64,000 bases of DNA from positions 17,653-81,652 of the forward strand of contig JAYEHK010000121.1 in the NCBI GenBank assembly GCA_034659475.1. The letters run 5' to 3'. The notes below the pieces were generated by a model that saw only the letters and a list, made by a program, of their open reading frames with translations, was not told the origin of the DNA and made no database searches. The translations under genes were made by a program, and so were the position numbers. Shown one piece after another: positions 8,981 to 17,898 of this stretch. Each line of letters starts with the position of its first letter. Positions within the stretch are counted from its first letter, which is position 1. The DNA comes from JAYEHK01 sp034659475. Lineage in GTDB: Bacteria; Bacillota; Syntrophomonadia; Syntrophomonadales; Syntrophomonadaceae.

Positions 8981-9372
8981 TCATTTAATTCTGTTTCATG
9001 AAAGCCTATCAACAGCATCATTGCAACTAAAAAACCGACACCACTGATAATAATGAAAAGAGATTGTTCAGATAGTCCGAGTAATAGACTTACACTAATA
9101 GGAGCAAGTGCTGCACCAAAACAGCGAACACTTCCATAGATCCCTGCCAGACTCCCTCTAGCAGCTTTTTCACGCAATAGGGAAGCACACGCATCAATTC
9201 CTGGGAACACCATACCCGTGCCTATTCCAACCAATAACGCCAGATCTTTTATCGTAAGATTCAGATCTCGGGATATTTCCGGGAAAACCGAGTATAGAAT
9301 AGTATTCGCGAGAACCGTGATAAAATTGGTTACACTTAACGTAAATAGATACAATTTCTCTTGGTTATTCAT
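8977..9372 (-). pseudogene. MFS transporter with the middle deleted
   Basis: 131 residues. The N-terminus (NNQEKLYLFTLSVTNFITV, then PEISRDLNLTIKDLALLVG) is the first helix pair of a drug-efflux-type MFS protein. It fuses directly to a late-helix segment (GMVFPGIDACASLLREKAAR then GSLAGIYGSVRCFGAALAPI). A complete protein has about 400 residues, so roughly 250 internal residues are missing without loss of frame. Its 3' end abuts the dinB remnant. A residual small membrane protein cannot be excluded. Confidence 0.7.
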
Positions 9373-9649
9373 AAAAACTTGTCCATTTAATTCGTAATCG
9401 TTCTATCGTTAGGCTTTCCATTTTTCACAATAACAATGTTTGCAAATAACAATACAATGCAAATGCAAAAAAGGAATTTAGTGAAATGTTGTCGAATTAT
9501 TTATTGTGCTGACTAAAGTAATCACAACAATAAATGTGAATTACCATAATAATGATCTTTTATTTAACTGGTAACGGAAACAATCCGTTGACAATATATT
9601 TAGCTAAAAAGCAGCAAACTATCGATATAGAATAAAGGAGGAAATAGTT

Positions 9650-10768
9650 ATGACAAACTTATCCAAAGTACTTATTGCACCACGTAGATATGTTCAGGGT
9701 TCAGGAGCTATTGGCGAAATCGGAAAACATATTTCTCTCTTGGGTAAAAAAGTACTCGTAGTAGGGGATGAAATTGGTCTAGCGGTAACCAGTGAAGGAA
9801 GAAAAAAGAGTTTTGCTGAATTTGGAATTACCCAGGTTGAAGCACATTTTCGGGGTGAATGTTCTTATAAAGAGATTAATCGCCTTATCGCTCTGGCGAA
9901 AGATGAACAATGTGAAGTGATTATTGGCAGTGGCGGCGGAAAAACAATTGATACTGTAAAAGTCGTTGCTATGGAAGCTGATTTAGGTCTGGTCATTGTT
10001 CCGACAATTGCCTCTTCTGATGCCCCATGTAGTGCTCTAGCCATTATTTATACCGAAGAAGGGGTTTTTGAGAAAAGGTACGTACTTCCCAGAAATCCTG
10101 ATATTGTACTTGTTGATACCACCATCATAAGTCAAGCACCTGTTCGTTTTCTTGTTGCAGGCATGGGAGATGCTCTAGCCACATGGTTTGAAGCAGATGC
10201 CTGTCAGCGTTCCTGCGCTTTAAATCTTCCTGGTGGACATGCTACTGCGGCCGCATTAACATTAACCCGTCTATGTTTTGATATTTTAATGGAGTACGGT
10301 CTTCAGGCCAAACTGGCCAATGAAATGCAAGTCGTGACGCCGGCCCTCGAAAAGGTCGTTGAAGCAAATATATTGTTAAGTGGACTGGGATTTGAGAGTG
10401 GAGGGCTTGCAGCTGCTCACTTGCTTCAGGATGGATTGACTGTTTTGGAGGAGATTCATGCTTACTATCATGGAGAAAAAGTTGCTTTTAATACCCTTGT
10501 TCAAATGATACTTGAAGAACGCTCTCCCGAATTGTTGAAAAAGGTATATGACTTTTGTTTCCAGGTAGGACTTCCAATAACACTGGAAGAACTGGGAATT
10601 GATAAAGTCGGCAAAGACAGATTAATGGAAGCGGTTCATGCTTCGTGTCTTCCAGGAAAATTAATCTATCATTTGGCGTTCCCGATTACAGAAAAGATGG
10701 TCTATGATGCCATCATTACAGCAGATAAAATTGGCCAGAGAGTAAAGCAAGGATTACCAATCATATAG
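9650..10768 (+). CDS. gldA: glycerol dehydrogenase, iron-type alcohol dehydrogenase family
   Basis: 372 residues, standard length. GldA oxidises glycerol to dihydroxyacetone with NAD+. Seen: RRYVQGSGAIGEIG at the start, the dinucleotide motif GSGGGKTIDTVK near 93-104, VPTIASSDAPCSAL near 120, and metal-binding residues in GMGDALATWFEADAC (Asp near 174), LQDGLTVLEEIHAYYHGEKV (two histidines near 257 and 275). The start has AAAGGAGG 7 nt upstream. The SDR gene follows after 33 nt with its own AGGAGG, probably in one transcript closed by the terminator at 11572. Confidence 0.9.
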   Translation: MTNLSKVLIAPRRYVQGSGAIGEIGKHISLLGKKVLVVGDEIGLAVTSEGRKKSFAEFGITQVEAHFRGECSYKEINRLIALAKDEQCEVIIGSGGGKTIDTVKVVAMEADLGLVIVPTIASSDAPCSALAIIYTEEGVFEKRYVLPRNPDIVLVDTTIISQAPVRFLVAGMGDALATWFEADACQRSCALNLPGGHATAAALTLTRLCFDILMEYGLQAKLANEMQVVTPALEKVVEANILLSGLGFESGGLAAAHLLQDGLTVLEEIHAYYHGEKVAFNTLVQMILEERSPELLKKVYDFCFQVGLPITLEELGIDKVGKDRLMEAVHASCLPGKLIYHLAFPITEKMVYDAIITADKIGQRVKQGLPII

Positions 10769-10801
10769 CCTTTATTACCAACAAAATAAGGAGGAAAAAA
10801 T

Positions 10802-11566
10802 ATGGCACAGTTACAGGTAAATTTAGCAGGAAAAGTAGCACTGGTTACAGGTGGAAGTAAAGGCATTGGCAAGGCCTGTGCTGAAGGTCTTGCAGACTCG
10901 GGAGCATTCGTTGCTATTGCCGGCAGAACAAAAGAACCCCTGGAGGAAACAAAAGCGCAGATTATTGCCAATGGCGGTAAATGTGAGTATTTTCTTTGTG
11001 ACGTTAGCAAAAAAGCAGATATTGATCGCATGGTGGCAGAAGTACTGGAATGGCAGAATCACATTGATATACTAATAAACAGTGCGGGTATCAATATTCA
11101 ACAAAAGGCAGAAGAAGTAACAGAGGAAGCCTGGGATGCTATCATCAACACAAACACCAAGGGTGCTTTCTTTTGTTCACAGGCCGTAGGCAAAAAAATG
11201 ATTGAACAGCAAAAAGGTAAAATCATTAACATATCTAGTACGATGGGCAGTGTGGGCTTTTTTAGAAGATCTGCTTATTGTGCAAGTAAAGGCGCTGTGA
11301 ATCAATTCACTAAAGTGTTGGCCGTTGAATGGGCCCCTCACAATATTACTGTCAATAACGTTGCTCCAACTTTTATTCGAACCCCTTTTACCGAGCCAAT
11401 GTTTAAGGAACCAGGATTTCTTAATGAAGTGGTAAGTCGAATCCCCATGGGCAGGGTAGGTGAACCTGAAGAAGTCGTTGGCGCAGTGCTGTATTTAGCA
11501 TCTGATTCAGCTGATTTCACAACCGGTCAAACAATTCTTGTAGATGGTGGTTGGGTAGCCTGGTAA
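10802..11566 (+). CDS. SDR-family oxidoreductase
   Basis: 254 residues, classical short-chain dehydrogenase. The cofactor motif is TGGSKGIGKACAEG near residues 16-29, the structural NAG-type motif is NSAGI near 95, and the catalytic Ser-Tyr-Lys set is visible in ISSTMGSVG and SAYCASKGAV near 145-167. The ending TTGQTILVDGGWVAW is typical of FabG/gluconate 5-dehydrogenase-like enzymes. Being behind gldA it may act on a polyol or hydroxy-ketone, but the substrate cannot be read from the sequence. Confidence 0.85.
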   Translation: MAQLQVNLAGKVALVTGGSKGIGKACAEGLADSGAFVAIAGRTKEPLEETKAQIIANGGKCEYFLCDVSKKADIDRMVAEVLEWQNHIDILINSAGINIQQKAEEVTEEAWDAIINTNTKGAFFCSQAVGKKMIEQQKGKIINISSTMGSVGFFRRSAYCASKGAVNQFTKVLAVEWAPHNITVNNVAPTFIRTPFTEPMFKEPGFLNEVVSRIPMGRVGEPEEVVGAVLYLASDSADFTTGQTILVDGGWVAW

Positions 11567-11571
11567 CTGAT

Positions 11572-11609
11572 AAAAAGGCCTCGTTTTTTTTTAACAGAGG
11601 CCTTTTTTT
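11572..11609 (+). terminator. intrinsic terminator after gldA-SDR
   Basis: AAAAAGGCCTC (11572-11582) pairs with GAGGCCTTTTTTT (11597-11609), a strong stem followed by its own T run. Works in both directions because the left arm begins with A residues. Confidence 0.9.
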
Positions 11610-11709
11610 ATGATAAGGTCTTATGTTTATTAAGGATTGATTTTACCAAAATAAGACTGGTAAAATAAAATTATATACGTATCAAAATAAAATTAGGGAG
11701 ATGACTACA

Positions 11710-12045
11710 ATGGATAAAAATTATTATTTTACTGGCATTGTAAGCGAATTAGGAAAAGTTAGTACACTGGAACTTAGCCTAATCGATCCCGGCGTTTATG
11801 TGATGCAGATAAAAATTAAAAACGAAACATTTCTTAAGCAAATAACGGCCGGTAATCATTTGTTAGTTAATGGAGTTTGTTTAACAGTTGCTGAAATTTC
11901 TAATCAAACACTCGAAGTCCATATTTGGCCGCATACTCAAACAATAACGAATCTTCTCCAATGTAAGCCGGGAAATTATGTTAATTTAGAAAAGGCCCAA
12001 ACTGGAGCACGTAATCAAACACGATCTTGTCCACTCCAGGTCTGA
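11710..12045 (+). CDS. single-domain riboflavin synthase alpha-like (lumazine-binding) protein
   Basis: About 111 residues. The N-terminus YYFTGIVSELGKVS and later VNGVCLTVAEI are signatures of the first lumazine-binding barrel of riboflavin synthase (RibE). A normal RibE has two such barrels in ~215 residues. Here homology fades after NLEKAQ near residue 97 and the tail (TGARNQTRSCPLQV) is unrelated to the expected second-barrel start, so it is probably a truncated gene, though a stand-alone flavin-binding domain is possible. Start chosen at 11710, 9 nt after AGGGAG; an ATG at 11701 overlaps that site. No other rib genes are nearby. Confidence 0.6.
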   Translation: MDKNYYFTGIVSELGKVSTLELSLIDPGVYVMQIKIKNETFLKQITAGNHLLVNGVCLTVAEISNQTLEVHIWPHTQTITNLLQCKPGNYVNLEKAQTGARNQTRSCPLQV

Positions 12046-12103
12046 TTTTAGAGTTGCTATTTTGTATTTTTACTAACTTATAATTGAATTTAGTCCCCCG
12101 CAA

Positions 12104-12117
12104 TTGCAAATTTGCAA
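12104..12117. promoter_or_regulatory. 14-bp palindrome, candidate activator site
   Basis: TTGCAAATTTGCAA is a perfect palindrome about 240 bp upstream of the sigma-54 promoter at 12357, a normal distance for an upstream activating sequence. Binding by the neighbouring sigma-54 activator is inference. Confidence 0.35.
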
Positions 12118-12266
12118 CAACGACAATAGATAACTGTCCCAATTGCATGTCAGAATCTTCGAAGTTTTCGCTATTCTCTTACACTTTAATGAAAAATTGC
12201 ATCACACATATTTCTCTCTATTTATTAATTTCACCCCCACATTTAGGCATTCCTTTTACTAATATC

Positions 12267-12282
12267 AATGCATTCATGCATT
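12267..12282. promoter_or_regulatory. 16-bp inverted repeat, candidate activator site
   Basis: AATGCAT-TC-ATGCATT is a perfect inverted repeat about 75 bp upstream of the -24 element of the sigma-54 promoter. Confidence 0.35.
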
Positions 12283-12356
12283 GCCTCATCTAATTACCCC
12301 ATCAGTTTTTACTTGGAGAACCCAATTTAAAGGCAAATTACTGGTTTGGAATTTTA

Positions 12357-12372
12357 TGGCATATATTTTGCA
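12357..12372 (+). promoter_or_regulatory. sigma-54 (-24/-12) promoter
   Basis: TGGCAT-ATATT-TTGCA matches the consensus TGGCAC-N5-TTGCA with one mismatch and has exactly 10 nt between the invariant GG and GC. It lies ~110 bp upstream of the crotonase remnant and ~590 bp upstream of the thiolase, with a sigma-54 activator gene just beyond the thiolase. Confidence 0.7.
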
Positions 12373-12477
12373 ATTAAATGATTTAAACAGGAGTTCTAAT
12401 CTGTAAACCATCTTTAAAGGGAGAAACAAAAGGCCGATTTCTTGAAAGGGGGGCGAAATGTTTAATTATCCACCAAG

Positions 12478-12879
12478 TCCAAATTCGGGCAACCCGAGGT
12501 TGGACTTGGAATAACACCTAGCTTTGTAGGTAGACAAAGAATGCCGCGTTTGATCGCACCGGGCATGGCTAAACAATTACTCTTTACAGCAGACACCATT
12601 AATGCCGAGGAAGCATTTCGCCTTGGTCTGATAAATCAGGTTGTATCTTTAGATGAATTGATACCTGTAGTAAGCGGAATTGCACAACGCATCAGTTCAA
12701 AAGCCCAGTTGGCTGTTCGACTTTGCAAAGCCGCTGCAAATGAAGGTCTGTAAACCGATATCGATCATGGTATGAACCTTGAGGCCGATGCTTTTGGATT
12801 ATATTTTTCAACCAACGATCAGAAGGAAGGCATGGCCGCATTTCTTGAAAAGAGGAAATCAAATTTTATAAGGGAGTAA
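12478..12879 (+). pseudogene. C-terminal half of an enoyl-CoA hydratase, with a premature stop
   Basis: In one frame the DNA encodes FGQPEVGLGITPSFVGRQRM, then PRLIAPGMAKQLLFTAD and EEAFRLGLINQVV, the second half of a crotonase. A TAA at 12751-12753 interrupts it. The same frame continues through GMNLEADAFGLYFSTND and EGMAAFLEKRKSNF to a natural stop at 12877. The N-terminal half, with the first oxyanion-hole segment, is absent. It lies directly behind the sigma-54 promoter and ahead of the thiolase, so the operon probably once encoded a hydratase-thiolase pair. Confidence 0.85.
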
Positions 12880-12942
12880 ATCTTCAGCGCAAGGTATAAA
12901 AGGAAAACACTTAATAGATTAATGAAAGGGGAGAACAGCGTA

Positions 12943-14127
12943 ATGACAAAAGAAGTCGTTATCGTAAGCGCATGTCGTACAGCAGTAGGAACTTTTAATG
13001 GGATGTTCAAAGACACCCCTGTTGTAAACCTTGGAACAGTAGTAATGAAAGAGGCGCTGGAAAGGGCAGGAATCAAAGGCGAACAATTAGATGAGGTTAT
13101 TTTTGGTTGCGTCCTGCAGGCCGCACAGGGACAAAATGTTACTCGTCAGTCCGCAATACATGCTGGAATTCCAGAAGAGATAACCTCATTTACGATTAAC
13201 AAAGTTTGTGGTTCTGGACTACGTGCGATCAGCCTCGCTGCTCAAATCATTAAACTTGGTGATGCTGATATTATTCTGGCCGGTGGTATGGAGAATATGA
13301 GCCATGCTCCATTTGCTCTTGAAAACGCTAGATATGGGTATCGGATGAATAATGGGACACTTGTTGACTGCATGATCAAAGATGGTCTATGGGAAATATT
13401 TAATGGCTATCACATGGGAATTACCGCCGAAAACATAAATGAGATGTATGGCATTACCCGCGAAGAACAGGACGAATTTGGTTTTAGAAGTCAAGAAAGG
13501 GCCGCAGCGGCAATTTCATCTGGTCGGTTTAAAGATGAAATCGTGCCAGTCGTTTTAAAAAGCAAAAAAGGTGATGTTGTAATTGATACAGATGAACATC
13601 CAAGACAAACTACTCCCGAAAAGATGGCAGGTCTGAAACCGGCCTTTAAGAAAGCCGGATCGGTAACAGCTGGTAATGCTTCAGGAATAAATGATTCAGC
13701 AGCAGCGGTAATTGTAATGTCTAAAGAAAAAGCTGATGAGTTAGGACTAAAGCCTATCGCGCGTATAGTTAGTTATGCCTCTGGAGGAGTGGATCCAAAA
13801 GTGATGGGGCTCGGTCCTATCCCCGCAACCCGCAAAGCCCTTGAAAAAGCTAATCTAACTGTGGATGATCTGGATCTTATAGAGGCAAACGAAGCGTTTG
13901 CAGCTCAATCCATTGCTGTAGCTCGTGATCTCGGATGGGCTGACAAGATGGAAAAGGTAAACGTAAATGGAGGAGCGATTGCGATTGGACATCCCATCGG
14001 TGCTTCTGGTGCTAGAATATTCGTAACATTGCTTTATGAAATGATGAAAAGAGAATCAAAATATGGACTTGCTACTCTCTGTATTGGTGGAGGAATGGGA
14101 ACCGCTGTGATCGTCGAATGTCTTTAG
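12943..14127 (+). CDS. acetyl-CoA acetyltransferase (thiolase)
   Basis: 394 residues. The enzyme cleaves acetoacetyl-CoA (or condenses two acetyl-CoA), the last step of butyrate beta-oxidation. Active-site elements are complete: nucleophilic cysteine in NKVCGSGLRA near 89, EANEAFAAQ near 317, GGAIAIGHPIGASGARI near 345-361 with the histidine, and the C-terminal cysteine in CIGGGMGTA. An ATG at 12922 is possible, but 12943 has AAAGGGGAG at proper spacing and matches family N-termini. Expression is likely driven by the sigma-54 promoter at 12357. Confidence 0.9.
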   Translation: MTKEVVIVSACRTAVGTFNGMFKDTPVVNLGTVVMKEALERAGIKGEQLDEVIFGCVLQAAQGQNVTRQSAIHAGIPEEITSFTINKVCGSGLRAISLAAQIIKLGDADIILAGGMENMSHAPFALENARYGYRMNNGTLVDCMIKDGLWEIFNGYHMGITAENINEMYGITREEQDEFGFRSQERAAAAISSGRFKDEIVPVVLKSKKGDVVIDTDEHPRQTTPEKMAGLKPAFKKAGSVTAGNASGINDSAAAVIVMSKEKADELGLKPIARIVSYASGGVDPKVMGLGPIPATRKALEKANLTVDDLDLIEANEAFAAQSIAVARDLGWADKMEKVNVNGGAIAIGHPIGASGARIFVTLLYEMMKRESKYGLATLCIGGGMGTAVIVECL

Positions 14128-14132
14128 TTCCC

Positions 14133-14167
14133 AGTTATGGAACGAAGCATTGCTTCGTTCCATAACT
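14133..14167. terminator. 17-bp perfect hairpin between convergent genes
   Basis: AGTTATGGAACGAAGCA and its exact complement are separated by one base. No long T tract, but it sits between the thiolase and the convergent regulator and could stop both transcripts. Confidence 0.6.
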
Positions 14168-14191
14168 AACCACGTCTAATGCAGCCTTTAT

Positions 14192-15520
14192 TTAACCATA
14201 TGATATACCATATCTGGCTGCCTTGCGGACAACTGTTGACTGGTTTATGTCCAGCACTCGAGCTATTTCATATGTAGAATGATAGGTTGCAAATGCATCC
14301 TCAAGTATTTTTCTTTCGGTTTCTTCAACAGCCCTGCGCAGGCTTAACGTATTCTGCGCATTTTTAGTATTATTCTTTGATTGCTGAATCCGTTCGGGTA
14401 AATCTGTTATGTTAATGTATTCTTCCTGAATTGTTACAATCAAACGCTCAATCAAATTTTCTAATTCCCGTACATTACCTGGCCATGAATAATTAATCAG
14501 ACATTCCATTGCTTCTGATGTAAACTTTTTCGGTTGATAATTCAAATCATATTTTTGTTCAAATACCTCAACGAAATAACGAAGCAATGCTTGAATATCT
14601 TCCTTCCGGTTTCTAAGTGGCGGAATAAATATTGGAATCACATTCAAACGGTAATACAAGTCTTCTCGAAACAAACCTTTTTCAATAAGTTTACGCAAAT
14701 CACGGTTCGTAGCTGTAATAATTCTTACATCAACTTTTTTTGTTTTTATCCCCCCAATTCGGGTAATAAGTCTATCCTGAAGGGTACCTAAAAGTTTAGC
14801 TTGCAGATTCAACGGCATATCACCAATTTCATCTAGAAATAGGATCCCCTCATTTGCCAATTCAAACAATCCGACTTTACCTTTTGTGCTGGCTCCTGAA
14901 AAGGCACCTGATTCATACCCAAAGAGCTCAGACTCAAGTAAATTTTCTGGGATTGCTGCGCAATTAATTTTTACTAAAGGGCCAGTTCTCCTTGCACTGT
15001 TAGCATGAATCATATCAACGATTAATTCCTTACCCACACCCGATTCGCCATGAACGTATACAGTTGAATCAACTTTAGAAATGTTTAATACCATGCCCAG
15101 AAGTTCTTTCATCTTTTTGGAATTGGTTACAAAATGTTTGGTGTTCTCCATCTTCATACGTTGTAATGGACCATGGTGAAAATTTTTTATGCCTTCTGCC
15201 TGTTCGATTTTTTTTGATTCTATGACATCAAAAAGAGCTTTCGTTATTGAAAGACGCTCGGAATATTCTTCTCCCAGTTTATTTATGATATAATTATTTT
15301 TTTTAAAAATTGATTTGTAGGATGGATGATTAACCATTTCAATTATGGGAACGTCTAATGATATACCTTCTAACAGCATCAAAATAATCTGTGCTTGGGT
15401 TAATTCTTCTACCACTTGATCATTACTGTCAAGAACAAGAACGGTATCCGCTCTTTGAATCACAAAAAATTCAGTTATCTGTCTAATCGTCATATCTCCA
15501 TGTACGATTCTATCTGACAA
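14192..15520 (-). CDS. sigma-54-dependent transcriptional activator
   Basis: 442 residues. A ~110-residue N-terminal sensor region (VLVLDSNDQVVEELTQAQI, CBS-like in appearance) precedes the AAA+ domain: Walker A GESGVGKE near 157, GAFSGA near 208 (the sigma-54-contact GAFTGA loop with Thr replaced by Ser), Walker B ILFLDEIGD near 226, and SWPGNVRELENLIE near 354. A C-terminal Fis/TyrR-like helix-turn-helix follows (STYEIARVLDINQSTVVRKA). The first in-frame start codon is TTG at 15520; an AGGGAGGGG lies 25 nt upstream, so the start is uncertain. It probably controls the adjacent thiolase promoter in response to an acyl metabolite. Confidence 0.88.
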   Translation of the reverse strand: MSDRIVHGDMTIRQITEFFVIQRADTVLVLDSNDQVVEELTQAQIILMLLEGISLDVPIIEMVNHPSYKSIFKKNNYIINKLGEEYSERLSITKALFDVIESKKIEQAEGIKNFHHGPLQRMKMENTKHFVTNSKKMKELLGMVLNISKVDSTVYVHGESGVGKELIVDMIHANSARRTGPLVKINCAAIPENLLESELFGYESGAFSGASTKGKVGLFELANEGILFLDEIGDMPLNLQAKLLGTLQDRLITRIGGIKTKKVDVRIITATNRDLRKLIEKGLFREDLYYRLNVIPIFIPPLRNRKEDIQALLRYFVEVFEQKYDLNYQPKKFTSEAMECLINYSWPGNVRELENLIERLIVTIQEEYINITDLPERIQQSKNNTKNAQNTLSLRRAVEETERKILEDAFATYHSTYEIARVLDINQSTVVRKAARYGISYG

Positions 15521-15748
15521 GGAATATTTTTGTTTGATAAGCGCCCCTCCCTTACAGAATATTCAAATATATTATAACGAATATTCCCAATTTGTTCCAC
15601 ATTTCATGTTTACGCTTGGTTTCATATTCGTTACGAAATCGTATTTTTGGCGTTCTATTAGGATGAACTGTGCTACAATAGTTCTCGGTACCTGCTTTTG
15701 ATTAAACAATTTAATTGAAAAAATCGTGCATAATTTGGGAGAAAACAC

Positions 15749-16339
15749 ATGAATACAAAAGCAAAAACATTTCTAGCGCTATCCTTAACAATGATCTTCT
15801 GGGGATTATCTTTTATAGGCACAAAGATTGCTTTGACTAGTTTCACTCCATTTATATACATTTTTTTTCGTTTTATTTTAGCCTCCATGTGTTTTTTATT
15901 ATTATTTTTATACCGTGGTTTTCCTAAGATCAGTACCAGCGATCATAAAAAGCTCTTTATTACAGCACTATTCCAACCTGGATTATACTTTACCTTTGAA
16001 ACGCTTTCTTCGTTTGAAATTACCAGCTTTCAAATGTTTTATGGCACACTCATTTTTGCGCCCCTATTTTTCATGCAATATCCATAGATTCAATGGAAAC
16101 TTGTAAGTGTACAATCCATAGGAGCCATTTTCTTTTTAGCCATTTTTGCAACTGTTGTAGGTTTCCTATTCTATAATTATGGTTTAACTCAAATACCTGC
16201 TTCGCGTGCTTCCATATTTTTAAATGGAGTTCCAGTCGTAACTGCAATAGGTGCTTGGATGATTCTAGGTGAAACCCTTACACTGCTCCAGTGTGCCGGG
16301 GGGTTAGTGGTTATTGGCGCGGTAATTATTTCGAATTGA
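15749..16339 (+). pseudogene. EamA (DMT) transporter, internally deleted and frameshifted
   Basis: The first ~110 residues (TFLALSLTMIFWGLSFIGTK onward, ending FFMQYP) are the first EamA half and stop at 16087. Downstream in another frame the DNA encodes FYNYGLTQIPASRASIFLNG then GETLTLLQCAGGLLVIGAVI, the last helices of the second half. About 100 residues between them are missing. Frame changes near 16085-16130 confirm it is broken. Confidence 0.8.
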
Positions 16340-16477
16340 CCAGAACCGAAAGAAAGAAACTTAGCCAACAATAAGGGAAATATCACAGAAAACATAAAAG
16401 CATAACAACAATTATTGATCAGTACGTTCTATTAAATTTAAACTTGAATTACAACGATTAGGAAAGGAGTATTCTAT

Positions 16478-16801
16478 ATGTTTAAAACGATCGATTCAGC
16501 TTTTATTGGCCCATACTCGGTACGAATCGAAAAGGAGATTAATCAAACCATTCATACCATTTACAAAAAAGATCCAGAAGCATTTGTGGTGTTAGCTACC
16601 AGATATTCTCCTGAAAACGGGGTGAACTTTACGTCAAAATGGCCTCAAGTTTGGACATTGCTTCAACGTGATGAATATGGCGAAATACAAATTGTGCTGG
16701 GATGGGGGAATGATCCATTTATTGAACTGGGCGCGTGGGAACTAGAACATGACGAAATGGACCCCGTATGGCTGCAATTTCCGTTTGAAAAAGATGAATG
16801 A
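16478..16801 (+). CDS. hypothetical protein, 107 residues
   Basis: I do not recognise a family. The protein is acidic, rich in tryptophan (SKWPQVWTLL, VLGWGNDP, PVWLQFPF) and has no signal peptide or membrane segment. The start has a good AAAGGAG site 8 nt upstream (AAGGAGTATTCTATATG). It sits between an EamA remnant and a crotonase; ~100 nt separate it from the latter, so cotranscription is possible. Confidence 0.6.
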   Translation: MFKTIDSAFIGPYSVRIEKEINQTIHTIYKKDPEAFVVLATRYSPENGVNFTSKWPQVWTLLQRDEYGEIQIVLGWGNDPFIELGAWELEHDEMDPVWLQFPFEKDE

Positions 16802-16898
16802 TTAAGAGAACTGGGTACACCATCTACCAAACAGTGAAGTGTTACAAAGTTGAAAAGAGCATTATACACTAAGAATAACTGAGAAGGGGGAATCGTCG

Positions 16899-17675
16899 TT
16901 GCAATATGAAGTAATATTGATTGAGAAGAACCAGGGAATAGGAACTATAACTCTGAACCGACCCGAACAACTGAATACCTTTAACGTTCCGCTGGCAACC
17001 GAATTAAACCAGGCGTTACTCGAAATGGATGCTGATAATGATATCCGTGTAATCGTTATTAAAGGCGCTGGCAAAGGGTTCTGTGCAGGGATTGATGTAA
17101 ATGATCTGGAGGGCAAAACACCCCTTGAATACTATGAATGGATTTCTTTAATGGAAGGCTCGGCTATAACCATATCAAAGATACGTAAACCCGTAATTGC
17201 TTCTGCTCATAACATTGCTGTAGCGAATGGGATTGGAGTGGTAGCTGCTGCTGATTTAGCGATTGCCGCCGAGGGTACACGTTTTGGTGCAACTGCGGTT
17301 AATGTAGGATTGTTTTGCATGGGGCCTGCAGTTCCCTTATCAAAATCTTTGGGAAGAAAAAAAGCACTTGAATTACTGCTAACCGGAGATTTGATTGATG
17401 CTGAAGAAGCTGAAAGAATCGGGCTTATCAATAAAGTTGTACCAAAAGAAAATCTGGAAGCGGAAACCTTACTTTTAGCTCAAAAGTTGGCAGATAAGAG
17501 TCCGCTGGCAGTTCAAATGGGCAAAAAGTCTTTCTACGAAATGTCTGATTGTGAATATACCAAGGCTTTTGAACTCGTTAATAATCATTTTGCCATGCTC
17601 TGCACAAGCGAGGATTCTCATGAAGGCGTCAATGCATTCCTTGAAAAAAGAAAACCAGAATGGAAAATGAAATAA
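16899..17675 (+). CDS. enoyl-CoA hydratase/isomerase family protein (crotonase)
   Basis: 258 residues. It likely hydrates 2-enoyl-CoA in beta-oxidation, though crotonases also include isomerases and hydrolases. Seen: GIGTITLNRPEQLNTFN near 11-27, oxyanion-hole segments GAGKGFCAGIDVNDL near 62 and ANGIGVVAAADLAIA near 105, and LTGDLIDAEEAERIGLINKV near 160. The two catalytic glutamates of the classic hydratase are not clearly in place (the second segment reads TAVNVGLFCMGP instead of PEVxLG), so a different reaction is possible. TTG start with GAAGGGGG upstream. Confidence 0.8.
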   Translation: MQYEVILIEKNQGIGTITLNRPEQLNTFNVPLATELNQALLEMDADNDIRVIVIKGAGKGFCAGIDVNDLEGKTPLEYYEWISLMEGSAITISKIRKPVIASAHNIAVANGIGVVAAADLAIAAEGTRFGATAVNVGLFCMGPAVPLSKSLGRKKALELLLTGDLIDAEEAERIGLINKVVPKENLEAETLLLAQKLADKSPLAVQMGKKSFYEMSDCEYTKAFELVNNHFAMLCTSEDSHEGVNAFLEKRKPEWKMK

Positions 17676-17732
17676 CAACGCTGTATTTCACGGAGTCAGT
17701 TTATTCCTAATATAATAAGGGACATTTTGAAT

Positions 17733-17764
17733 TAACCGGATAAGCATTGTTTATCCGGTTTTAA
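17733..17764 (+). terminator. hairpin after the 16899 crotonase
   Basis: AACCGGATAA (17734-17743) pairs with TTATCCGGTT (17751-17760), followed by TTAA. A short stem with weak T tract; plausible terminator. Confidence 0.6.
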
Positions 17765-17898
17765 TACACCTAAAATCATCATAAACACCGTAAATGACGA
17801 TTTTGCTTTGTAAATATCGCATACACTGCTACAATAAGAACAATGTCCAATTTAAGCTATTTCATTAATCTAAACAATTAAAAGGAAGCGGGGATACT

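Larger units (their letters stand above)
12046..12477. other. intergenic region with sigma-54 control elements
   Basis: No gene is supported here; a 69-codon frame in it has no homology signs and no ribosome-binding site. The region holds two short palindromes and a sigma-54 promoter (separate entries) upstream of the crotonase remnant and thiolase. Confidence 0.5.

Noticed and set aside
12084..12293. 69-codon open frame between the ribE-like gene and the crotonase relic
   Set aside because: No ribosome-binding site, no protein-like composition, and it overlaps regulatory palindromes.
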